Assembly (NCBI GenBank): GCA_017429695.1 | Contig: JAFROK010000022.1 | Coordinates: forward strand, 1-64,000 | Direction: 5' to 3' | DNA: 64,000 bases | Source: Clostridia bacterium | GTDB lineage: Bacteria; Bacillota; Clostridia; Christensenellales; Aristaeellaceae | Part shown: one piece after another, positions 43,931 to 50,941 of the stretch | Numbering within the stretch: the first letter of the stretch is position 1 | Layout: every line of letters starts with the position of its first letter | Translations under genes and position numbers: made by a program | Notes under the pieces: model-generated | The model's input: the letters and a program-made list of their open reading frames with translations, nothing else | Told to the model about the DNA's origin: nothing | Databases searched by the model: none

Positions 43931-45367
43931 TTATGCGACGTTTGCCAGGTCTTCATCGATCTCTTCCTCGACCGGGTCTTCCACGGTATCTTCCGGGTTT
44001 TCCGGATTGTCCTGGGTGTCTGTATGGTGGGACGATTCGATCTCGGGCAGTTCGTTCCAGAAGTCTGCCTGATTCTTCAGGGATTCATCGCTCTGGGCCG
44101 CCACATTCAGCAGCGCTCTGGCGCCGGTGTACCGCTTGCTGGTGCGGATTTCCTCGCTCATGAACCGGGAGGATTCCTCCTTCATCTGGCGATAAAGCTC
44201 CGCGGCTGATTCTATTCTGTTCCGTACCTTTTTCAGGTCGAAAACGGTGGCCTGCTCGTCCAGCACGGAAGCGACGGCCGCTTCATAGTCCATGGTTTCC
44301 GCCCGCCTGTCGATCACGGGCTGCAGCAGGGCCAGGATTGCCAGGTATTTGTATACTTCATTGCCATCCTTCTGATACCGGTCCAGCCAGGGAAGGCCTT
44401 TTTCCAGATAATCCAGATATGCCGGATCATCGGTATACCCTTTCAGGGAGGGGAAGATGGCGTCCAGTACGCCGTATTCCAGCATCAGATCCACAGACGC
44501 CTTGGAGAAACCAGCCTCCAGCATCCTCAGGGTATAGCTGTAGCAGGTAAACAGTTCAGTTTCGGGAACATATTCCCTGCCGTGCTCCCGGATGGCCTTC
44601 TCCAGGTCGTCGGAGAAGGTGAAGCCGTACTTGGCCTTGAACCGGAGCGCGCGCAGAAGAACGTGAGGCTGCGAGGACAGCTCAGTATGGGCATCCACCA
44701 TGGTGGAAAGGATACCTTCCCGGATATCATAAATGCCGTCATGGTAATCAATCAGGTCGCCGGTGGCCATGTCATAATAGATGGCATTCATCGACAGGTC
44801 CCGCTGGAAAGAATCCAGCAGGGTGGAATCGCTGGTCAGGGACGTAGCGTCAAACTCCGGCAGATTGGGAAGGCCGGCATACTCCGCCGGAACGTTCTGA
44901 AGGGTCACCAGGTCCACCCGTTCATCCGGATAGTTCACATAGCCGAACACCCGCTCCCCAATGGTATGGGTACCCAGTGCATCGCCGAAGATTTCCCGCT
45001 GTTCCTCAACGCTGGCAGATGTCAGCAGGTCAATATCGTTGCATTCCTTCCCCATGATGAAATCCCGGACACACCCGCCAATGACATAAGCGGAATAACC
45101 CTTTTCCATCAGGCGCCGTCCTACATCCCATGAATTGGGCGTCATGGCCGCTTCCGGAATTCCGTGCAGGGAGGCAGGAATCCGAAGCTCCGAATAACCG
45201 TTGGCCAGCACCTTTTCGTGGTTTTCATCCACCAGGCGGTTGATCTCTTCATTGGCAAAAAAGTCCTGGAAAACAACCGCTTCCTGTGCTGTCGTCTCCC
45301 CGGCCGCACAGTTGAGACAGCTGAAGCATAAAACCAAAACCATAAGCAGTGAAATCAGTTTTTTCAT
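43931..45367 (-). CDS. Secreted CCA-adding-enzyme-like nucleotidyltransferase
   Basis: A signal peptide (LISLLMVLVLCFSCLNCAAG) is followed by the head and neck domains of a class II CCA-adding enzyme/poly(A) polymerase: VIGGCVRDFIMGKECNDIDL with the metal pair Asp111/Asp113, FQRDLSMNAIYYDM, LIDYHDGIYDIREGILSTM, then ALRFKAKYGFTFSDDLEKAI. The EDPxR motif of true CCA enzymes reads SSQPHV here. It ends with an acidic tail and LANVA, like its paralogue at 39657, but lacks the ParB-like part. The start MKKLIS (45367) has AAGGAGTGCGCATA. First gene of the cluster, with a strong promoter. Confidence 0.87.
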   Translation of the reverse strand: MKKLISLLMVLVLCFSCLNCAAGETTAQEAVVFQDFFANEEINRLVDENHEKVLANGYSELRIPASLHGIPEAAMTPNSWDVGRRLMEKGYSAYVIGGCVRDFIMGKECNDIDLLTSASVEEQREIFGDALGTHTIGERVFGYVNYPDERVDLVTLQNVPAEYAGLPNLPEFDATSLTSDSTLLDSFQRDLSMNAIYYDMATGDLIDYHDGIYDIREGILSTMVDAHTELSSQPHVLLRALRFKAKYGFTFSDDLEKAIREHGREYVPETELFTCYSYTLRMLEAGFSKASVDLMLEYGVLDAIFPSLKGYTDDPAYLDYLEKGLPWLDRYQKDGNEVYKYLAILALLQPVIDRRAETMDYEAAVASVLDEQATVFDLKKVRNRIESAAELYRQMKEESSRFMSEEIRTSKRYTGARALLNVAAQSDESLKNQADFWNELPEIESSHHTDTQDNPENPEDTVEDPVEEEIDEDLANVA

Positions 45368-45428
45368 TATGCGCACTCCTTTTTCAATTCTGATGATGCC
45401 AAATACCGGGCACCTGCCGTTTGTAAAT

Positions 45429-45457
45429 ATTGTATATCAAAAAAGATACCAATTCAA
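45429..45457 (-). promoter_or_regulatory. Promoter of the secreted nucleotidyltransferase gene
   Basis: On the minus strand TTGAAT (45452-45457) and TACAAT (45429-45434) have a 17-base spacer. The ATG is about 60 bases downstream. Confidence 0.75.
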
Positions 45458-45574
45458 GGAATTTTACATTCAAGCTTTAAGTTCGTTTTAAGAAAGCATC
45501 ATATGATACCCTTGTCAACAGGGAGAAACGGCCGACTCCCGTCCAGACATTCCCCATCCCGCTGACGCAACAGC
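45458..45574. other. Intergenic region, nothing recognised
   Basis: No gene is visible. A small hairpin (GGGAG with CTCCC, 45521-45540) is present. The region leads into the first copy of the repeated element. Confidence 0.45.
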
Positions 45575-45650
45575 GGAGATGTATCGATAAAAGTTTCTCC
45601 TAATCCTTCCTTAAAGCCGGCGCCTGCCAGGACGCCGGTCCTTTTTAACA
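45575..45650. repeat. Repeated hairpin element, copy A
   Basis: The stretch GAGATGTATCGATAAAAGTT, then CCTTCCTTAAAGCCGGCG, closes with a GC hairpin (CCGGCG with CGCCGG) and a T tract on the plus strand. A copy with about 80% identity by eye is at 62649-62719. It may be the end of a small RNA with a terminator or the remnant of an insertion element. On the minus strand both copies have a similar open frame (ETxIDTS), which leaves a coding-remnant origin open. Confidence 0.65.
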
Positions 45651-45669
45651 CTTTTCACGGGAGAAATCA

Positions 45670-45698
45670 TTGATAAAAGCCGGGTGTTCTGATAAAAT
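45670..45698 (+). promoter_or_regulatory. Promoter of the SH3-domain gene at 45748
   Basis: TTGATA (45670-45675) and TAAAAT (45693-45698) have a 17-base spacer. Confidence 0.75.
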
Positions 45699-45747
45699 AC
45701 TTTCAGGATTAAAGGCCGGAAAGGCCTGCAGAAGGGAAGGAACAAAA

Positions 45748-46350
45748 ATGAAAAAGCTGATCGGGCTGGTGCTCGCGGTAATGCTGCTGGCGGGAATTGC
45801 GATTTCCGCAACAGCCGAAGAAACCCAGGGACGGGAAATGTATGTGTATACCAAAAACGGAAAAGTGCTGCTGGTGCGTTCCAGCCCGTCCACCACGGAA
45901 AACAACGTGATTAACAGCCTGCCATACGGCTCGAAGGTATTCACCTATGGAAGCCCGGAACCCGGCTGGACTTATATCGAATGGGGCAATAATCACGGAT
46001 ATGTGATGTCCCGCTTCCTGGTAAACAAAAAGCCTGAAGCCCGCGACACGTCTTCGTCTTCCACAACGAAGTCTTCCGGATTCAATACCGAAGCGGCGAC
46101 TACCGTAAGTGAAATCAACACTTTACTGGCTTCCGCAAAGCAGGTGGCGCCCTACAACGCAACAGTGCGGCCCGCGCGGGCCAGCGGCTGGGTCTATATG
46201 TACTGGCTGCCGACCAAAAACGCCACGCAGATTGCCACCTACGGCGCCAACCAGGAACTGACGGTCATTGCCGAACTGAAGGACTGGTACCAGGTGGAGG
46301 ATCCGTCCACCGGCATGATCGGTTTTGTGTACCAGAGTTACATTCAGTAA
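45748..46350 (+). CDS. Secreted bacterial SH3-domain protein
   Basis: The start MKKLIGLVLAVMLLAGIAIS has GGGAAGGAACAAAA in front and forms a signal peptide. A first SH3-type domain has KVLLVRSSPSTTENNVINSL and WGNNHGYVMSRFL. A Ser/Thr-rich linker follows, and a second segment has NQELTVIAELKDWYQVEDPS then GFVYQSYIQ. It is a paralogue of the gene at 38318 in the same arrangement, since each is followed by a PEGY-family gene. Likely acts at the cell wall. Confidence 0.85.
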   Translation: MKKLIGLVLAVMLLAGIAISATAEETQGREMYVYTKNGKVLLVRSSPSTTENNVINSLPYGSKVFTYGSPEPGWTYIEWGNNHGYVMSRFLVNKKPEARDTSSSSTTKSSGFNTEAATTVSEINTLLASAKQVAPYNATVRPARASGWVYMYWLPTKNATQIATYGANQELTVIAELKDWYQVEDPSTGMIGFVYQSYIQ

Positions 46351-46379
46351 TCCGGCTATGAGAGAAGGAGAACGGCAAT

Positions 46380-46904
46380 ATGAAAAGAATCTTAGCTTTG
46401 GTGCTGGGCCTGATGATGATCCTGTGTACGGCGGCCGCAGCTGCGGAAACAACGGAAAAGACTGAGCTGGGTTCCGTGGAAGCATACACCATCCAGGGCG
46501 TCATTCCGGAAGGATATTCCTTCAACATCATTACATCCGGCGGACTGAACCTGATCGGTATGCTGGTCGGCGGAGAAGGGAAACCCATGATCACCGTTTC
46601 CATTGCGTATAACGAGGAATACGCGGATGTGGAGCGGTTCAACGACGTGGATGAGGCGACCGTTGAAGAAATCAAAGAAAGTTTCCTGGATATGGACGAT
46701 GTGGCTTTTGAAGACCTGGAGACCGCCTATGGCACCCGCCTGCTGAAAGTAACCCAGGCAGACAAGGCTTTCGCCGATATCTACTCCATTTATAAGGGAT
46801 ATGAAAATGAGTTCGTCTTGGTTGCCCAGGGCGAAGTGACGGAAGCGGATATCCAGATGCTGGTGGATTTCATCAGCAGCATCGATTACATTGCCGTGAA
46901 ATAA
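46380..46904 (+). CDS. Secreted protein of the PEGY family (174 aa)
   Basis: The signal peptide (ILALVLGLMMILCTAAAAA) precedes VIPEGYSFNI, MITVSIAYNEEYAD and, near the end, FADIYSIYKGYENEFVLVAQ and IQMLVDFISSIDYIAVK, in the same order as the gene at 38954. It starts 30 bases after the SH3 gene and ends at a strong hairpin. I do not recognise a described family. The pairing with an SH3 gene in both places suggests a joint role at the cell surface. Confidence 0.75.
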   Translation: MKRILALVLGLMMILCTAAAAAETTEKTELGSVEAYTIQGVIPEGYSFNIITSGGLNLIGMLVGGEGKPMITVSIAYNEEYADVERFNDVDEATVEEIKESFLDMDDVAFEDLETAYGTRLLKVTQADKAFADIYSIYKGYENEFVLVAQGEVTEADIQMLVDFISSIDYIAVK

Positions 46905-46921
46905 ATCCGGCATGAAAGCAA

Positions 46922-46959
46922 AAAATCTCCGGTGGCCGATAACGGTTACCGGAGATTTT
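46922..46959 (+). terminator. Bidirectional hairpin terminator
   Basis: AAAATCTCCGGT and ACCGGAGATTTT form a 12-base perfect stem with a 14-base loop, with A and T runs on the two sides, so it can end transcripts from both strands. Confidence 0.8.
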
Positions 46960-46987
46960 CATTCCTCTATGTACAGCTGTCTGCGGT

Positions 46988-47425
46988 TCAGCTTTTCAAA
47001 GTCAGTATAACTGATCTTTCTTTGAAGCCGTATTTTTTGTAAAAGCGGATCGCTTCATTGCCGTATACTGCTTTCACGTCAATCTCATTCATCCCGAGCC
47101 TCCGGAAAGCGTTCAGCGCCCAGTCCATGAATGCTGCGCCGTAACCTTTTCCCCGCTCCCGGTCCAGAATGACCAGATATTCCAGCACTCCCCTGCTTCC
47201 GTCCGTATTGATCTTACAGAAGCCGATGACTTCATGATCGTTTTCAATCACCGCGATACGGGATCTGCCTTCTTCCAGTTCTTTTTCAAACAGAGCGATC
47301 TTTTGTTCGGAAGATATTTGGGGATAATCCCCTTTAAAATATACCGAAACCTGGTTATGATGTTTCGCCAATGCTTCCAGGCAGTCGTAAAGCTTTCCGG
47401 TTTCATCCGGACTGATTTCCCTCAT
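46988..47425 (-). CDS. GNAT family N-acetyltransferase
   Basis: A 145-residue GNAT with the acetyl-CoA site LDRERGKGYGAAFMDWALNA and the last strand GNEAIRFYKKYGFKERS. The substrate is unknown. It begins a minus-strand pair with the GNAT-HIT gene (37 bases upstream of it), probably cotranscribed. Confidence 0.88.
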   Translation of the reverse strand: MREISPDETGKLYDCLEALAKHHNQVSVYFKGDYPQISSEQKIALFEKELEEGRSRIAVIENDHEVIGFCKINTDGSRGVLEYLVILDRERGKGYGAAFMDWALNAFRRLGMNEIDVKAVYGNEAIRFYKKYGFKERSVILTLKS

Positions 47426-47462
47426 CGTCTCCCCCTCCGGCGAATTTCCTGGATATCACGTT

Positions 47463-48446
47463 TCACAGTTCCGTTCCGCAGAGCAGATCCAGTTCCTTTT
47501 TCAGTGCGGATTTCAGTTCCTCCAGCTTCTCTGCTGCCGGAAGATACCGGTCATCGTTCATATCCTGCACCTGCCAGACAGGGCCGGGTTTTGGGGTATC
47601 GCCATTCCTGCGTGGGAAGATGTGCCAGTGCATGTGACGGCCTTTTCCCGTGCCGAGCAGTTCGTAATTCACTTTGTCCGGATGGAATGCCAGTTCAACC
47701 GCCTCCGCAGTCATTGCCATGTCCCGGAGAAACGCCGCCCGGAAATCCGGGGCCAGCTGGCTCAGTTCAGTCGCGTGCTCCTTGCACAAAAGCAGCGTGT
47801 ATCCCTCAAAGCGCTGATAATCGCCGATCACCACATATCCCGTTTCCAGTTCTTTGACGAAATACGGGTTTTCTCCATTCATGGTCTTTTCATTCCGCTC
47901 GCAGACCCCGCACACGTCCGCAGGCTGCGGAAGATTCCGACGGTAGTATTTGGCCGGAAACGTCTGGCTGCCGTCCAGTTTGTCAAAGCTGGTATCCCGG
48001 ACATACACCATGCCCAGCTTTTCCATGACCCGGCGGCTTTTGCTGTTTTCAGCGGCAAAAATCCCGTCAATCGCCTCCACCGGGCGTTCTTTCCGGATCA
48101 CATCCAGCAGTGCTCTCAGATATTCCCCGGTATATCCATGGCCCCACTGGTCCGCCCGGATATTGTATCCGATTTCCCAGGAATTCCGCTCCGGATGGTA
48201 CCGCATCCCGCCGCTGCCGATCAGTTCACCCGTACTTTTCAGGCAGATTCCCTCGTCGTAGTTGTCCGGATCGTCCCCATTCCGGCTTTCCAGCCACGCG
48301 CGAACATCTTCCACCCGATGGTACAGTGGATAAATCATATAGGTATTCACGTTCGGATCGCCGCACCAGCGGAATGCGGCATCCGCATCCTCCGGGACCA
48401 GCGGACGGATAATCAGGCGTTCTGTTTCAAAATTCACTCCAGGCAT
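47463..48446 (-). CDS. Fusion of a RimJ/L-type GNAT domain and a HIT domain
   Basis: Residues 1-170 form a GNAT (NFETERLIIRPLVPEDADAA, and QWGHGYTGEYLRALL). Residues ~178-327 form a HIT domain with a zinc pair Cys179/Cys182 (CGVCERN) and the catalytic HMHWHIF at 271-275. HIT proteins cleave nucleoside phosphoramidates or dinucleotides. GNATs use acetyl-CoA. The two domains are joined in one open frame without an internal stop. GAAGGAGGCTGCCGG precedes the ATG. What links an acetyl transfer with a nucleotide hydrolase here is not known to me. Confidence 0.9.
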   Translation of the reverse strand: MPGVNFETERLIIRPLVPEDADAAFRWCGDPNVNTYMIYPLYHRVEDVRAWLESRNGDDPDNYDEGICLKSTGELIGSGGMRYHPERNSWEIGYNIRADQWGHGYTGEYLRALLDVIRKERPVEAIDGIFAAENSKSRRVMEKLGMVYVRDTSFDKLDGSQTFPAKYYRRNLPQPADVCGVCERNEKTMNGENPYFVKELETGYVVIGDYQRFEGYTLLLCKEHATELSQLAPDFRAAFLRDMAMTAEAVELAFHPDKVNYELLGTGKGRHMHWHIFPRRNGDTPKPGPVWQVQDMNDDRYLPAAEKLEELKSALKKELDLLCGTEL

Positions 48447-48488
48447 CCGGCAGCCTCCTTCAAAATGAATCGCAATTTGCTTTTCCGC

Positions 48489-48517
48489 ATCATACCACAG
48501 CCGTCCGAAACTGTACA
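48489..48517 (-). promoter_or_regulatory. Promoter of the GNAT-HIT gene
   Basis: On the minus strand TGTACA (48512-48517) and TATGAT (48489-48494) have a 17-base spacer. Confidence 0.5.
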
Positions 48518-48632
48518 GAAGGGATATCCCGGGAAAAAGAGAAATATGATAAGGGATATGTTCCGTTTACAGACCGGATACCGGGGATATTGCGGCGGAT
48601 GACGCATGAATGCTGATAATCGGAGGAAAAGT

Positions 48633-49826
48633 ATGCTGGAATTCTATGAACCGCATCTGGATTTTTCCATGCCCGAACACCAGAATATCATGGGCGTAAT
48701 CCTCTCCCTCCGGGATCCGGTGGACGGGGAAATCCTCCGCTGTGTCGTCGAAGAGATGCGGGTACGTTTCCCCTATTATTATGTCAAAACGGCATACAGG
48801 GGGGATGACCTGGTCACCGTGCCGAACCATCTCCCCATGACAGTCCGGAACACATGGGAGCCGATCTGTCTTCATTCCGAAGCATCCAATGACCATCTCG
48901 CCGCCTGGAAATACGAAGGCCGCCGGCTGGCGTTTGAAATTCACCACGCCCTGACCGACGGATCGGGTGTGCTGCCATATGTCAGGAGCATCATGTGCCT
49001 GTATCTGTCAAAGGTGACCGGACAGGCCTTTGATCCGGCCGGATTCTGCCTGCCGGGCGATGCAATCCCGGAATCTGAAACGGGAAATCCGTTCGCCAAG
49101 CTGGATATCGACCGCGTGAAAGTCCCCCTGTATAAAAAGAAACCGATTCCTGATTTCTTCCGGCTGACGGACGCAGCAGACGCCGACAAAACGGTTTTTT
49201 TCGTAAAGCTCTCTGAAGCGCAGCTTATGCAGTACTGCAGGGACTATGACAGCAGTCCGAACGTGCTGATATCCGTCATGCTTGCAAAAGCCGCGAGGCA
49301 CTTGGATCCGGAAAATGAAAAGACGGTTACCGTATCCGTATGCATTGATCACAAGGCGATACTGGGGCTTCCCCATAATTATCGTATGGCTGTGGGCGAA
49401 GCCATCCTGGATTTTCCGAAAAGCAGGGAAAAGGAAGATCTCTCCAAAGCATGCACAATCGCCCGTGGACAGCTGATGCTGCAGGCCCAGCCGGAGAACT
49501 CCCTCTGGGATATCAGGCAAATGAAACGGATGTTGCCGCCTCCGTCCCCGGATATTGCCCGGGCCAGCATCTGCATATCCTATGTCAGCAGCAGAAGCTT
49601 CGGGCCGCTGGACGCTTTTATCGAAGAACTGTATGTTGTCACTTCACTGTCGAAGATCACCGATATCCTTTGTGAGGTCACATGCATCAACCATCATTTT
49701 TTCCTTGCATTCATGCAGCCCTGTTCCTCGGAAAAGTACTTCAGGTGTTTCCTGGAAGAACTGGATAAAGTCGGAATCAGCTGTGAGGTCCTCCGAAAAG
49801 AATCATTGCGAATGTGCCGGATTTAA
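48633..49826 (+). CDS. Stand-alone condensation-domain-like acyltransferase
   Basis: A 397-residue protein with the catalytic HHALTDG motif (EIHHALTDGSGVLPYV) of condensation domains and alcohol acetyltransferases. It starts at MLEFYEPHLD (48633), set by GGAGGAAAAGT. The N- and C-lobes of the acyltransferase fold are both covered, with SVCIDHKAILGLPHNYRMAV in the second lobe. No carrier protein or adenylation enzyme lies near, so it may acylate a small molecule or lipid. The exact reaction is unknown. Confidence 0.85.
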   Translation: MLEFYEPHLDFSMPEHQNIMGVILSLRDPVDGEILRCVVEEMRVRFPYYYVKTAYRGDDLVTVPNHLPMTVRNTWEPICLHSEASNDHLAAWKYEGRRLAFEIHHALTDGSGVLPYVRSIMCLYLSKVTGQAFDPAGFCLPGDAIPESETGNPFAKLDIDRVKVPLYKKKPIPDFFRLTDAADADKTVFFVKLSEAQLMQYCRDYDSSPNVLISVMLAKAARHLDPENEKTVTVSVCIDHKAILGLPHNYRMAVGEAILDFPKSREKEDLSKACTIARGQLMLQAQPENSLWDIRQMKRMLPPPSPDIARASICISYVSSRSFGPLDAFIEELYVVTSLSKITDILCEVTCINHHFFLAFMQPCSSEKYFRCFLEELDKVGISCEVLRKESLRMCRI

Positions 49827-49849
49827 GCCAGCCGGGATTCATCCCTGCC

Positions 49850-50941
49850 TCAGGACCGGATCACCGCGCACACCGTATTGGACAGTTCCTCACCTTCCGT
49901 GTACTGATACGTCAATTCGCTGACTGACCGTTTCAGCACCGTATAGGCCAGGTCGTTTTCTCCTGCTGCCGGGTCATAACGGTCACCGCCATATGCAACG
50001 GTAACCGTTGCCGTTTCCTGTTCTTCCGAATACTCCACGGACACATGGACTGCCGTCCGGTTCAGTACCGGCAGCAGGATCTGCTGCACCAGCTCCTCGA
50101 AAACCAGGTGGATACGATACTTGATCCGTGACGGAATATTGCCGCGCAGGCAGTATTGATCAATGGTATTGCCGGCATCCTCAAAATCAAATTCCCGGCT
50201 TTCAACCAGAAGCTCCAGCACCTTCAGTTTGCGGATGAACCGCCGGGTCTGTTCCTGCTGCGGGTGATCAAATACCTGTTCAGGTGTTCCGTCCTCAAGG
50301 ATTACGCCCTGATCCATATAGAAAACCCGGTTGCAGATTGATCGGGCAAAATTCATCTCATGGGTAACAATCATCATGGTCTTTCCGGTCCCCGCCAGGT
50401 CCCGGATAACCGCCTGCACTTCGCCGACCATCGTAGGATCCAGGGCGCTTGTCGGTTCATCCAGCAGGATCACGTCGGGATCCATCGCCAGTGTTCGCGC
50501 AATGGCAACACGCTGCTTCTGACCACCGCTCAACTGGTCAGGATACTGAAACTCCCTGCCGGCCAGTCCAACGCGCTTCAGCAGTGCCGCGCCGGTATCA
50601 TAGGCTTCCTGCTTCGTTTTCTTCAGGACTTCCGTCTGCGCCAGCATCAGGTTTTCAATCACCGTCAGATGCCCGAACAAGTTGAAGCTCTGGAAAACCA
50701 TCCCCATCCGGCGCCGTGCCCTTGTCGGATCATATTTCGGCGCTGTAATATCCTCGCCATCCAGGAGGATCTTTCCCCCCGTTGGTTTTTCCAGCAGGTT
50801 AATGCAGCGGAGCAGCGTGGATTTTCCCGTTCCGGAGGAGCCGATCACCGAGATGATATCCCCCCGGTGAATCACCGCGTTCACATCCTTCAGGGGAACG
50901 GCCTGTTCATATTGCTTTTCAAGATGGATCAGTTCAATCAC
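49850..50941 (-). CDS. Amino acid ABC transporter ATP-binding protein with extra C-terminal domain
   Basis: Residues 1-240 are the GlnQ/HisP-type ATPase: Walker A IGSSGTGKST, the Q-loop, LSGGQKQRVAIARTLAM and Walker B VILLDEPTSALDP. The last 115 residues are additional and carry IHLVFEELVQQILLPVL and, later, YDPAAGENDLAYTVLKRSVS, which recalls the GHKL/anti-sigma ATPase fold (SpoIIAB-like). Such an extension is not usual for this family. It overlaps the permease gene by 8 bases. The ligand is likely an amino acid. Confidence 0.9.
   Translation of the reverse strand: MIELIHLEKQYEQAVPLKDVNAVIHRGDIISVIGSSGTGKSTLLRCINLLEKPTGGKILLDGEDITAPKYDPTRARRRMGMVFQSFNLFGHLTVIENLMLAQTEVLKKTKQEAYDTGAALLKRVGLAGREFQYPDQLSGGQKQRVAIARTLAMDPDVILLDEPTSALDPTMVGEVQAVIRDLAGTGKTMMIVTHEMNFARSICNRVFYMDQGVILEDGTPEQVFDHPQQEQTRRFIRKLKVLELLVESREFDFEDAGNTIDQYCLRGNIPSRIKYRIHLVFEELVQQILLPVLNRTAVHVSVEYSEEQETATVTVAYGGDRYDPAAGENDLAYTVLKRSVSELTYQYTEGEELSNTVCAVIRS

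Noticed and set aside
39657-45367. The exported nucleotidyltransferases as the cell's normal CCA-adding enzyme
   Set aside because: tRNA-Ser here lacks an encoded CCA, so a cytoplasmic CCA enzyme must exist. But both proteins have clear signal peptides and an altered base-recognition motif, so they are unlikely to be that enzyme.
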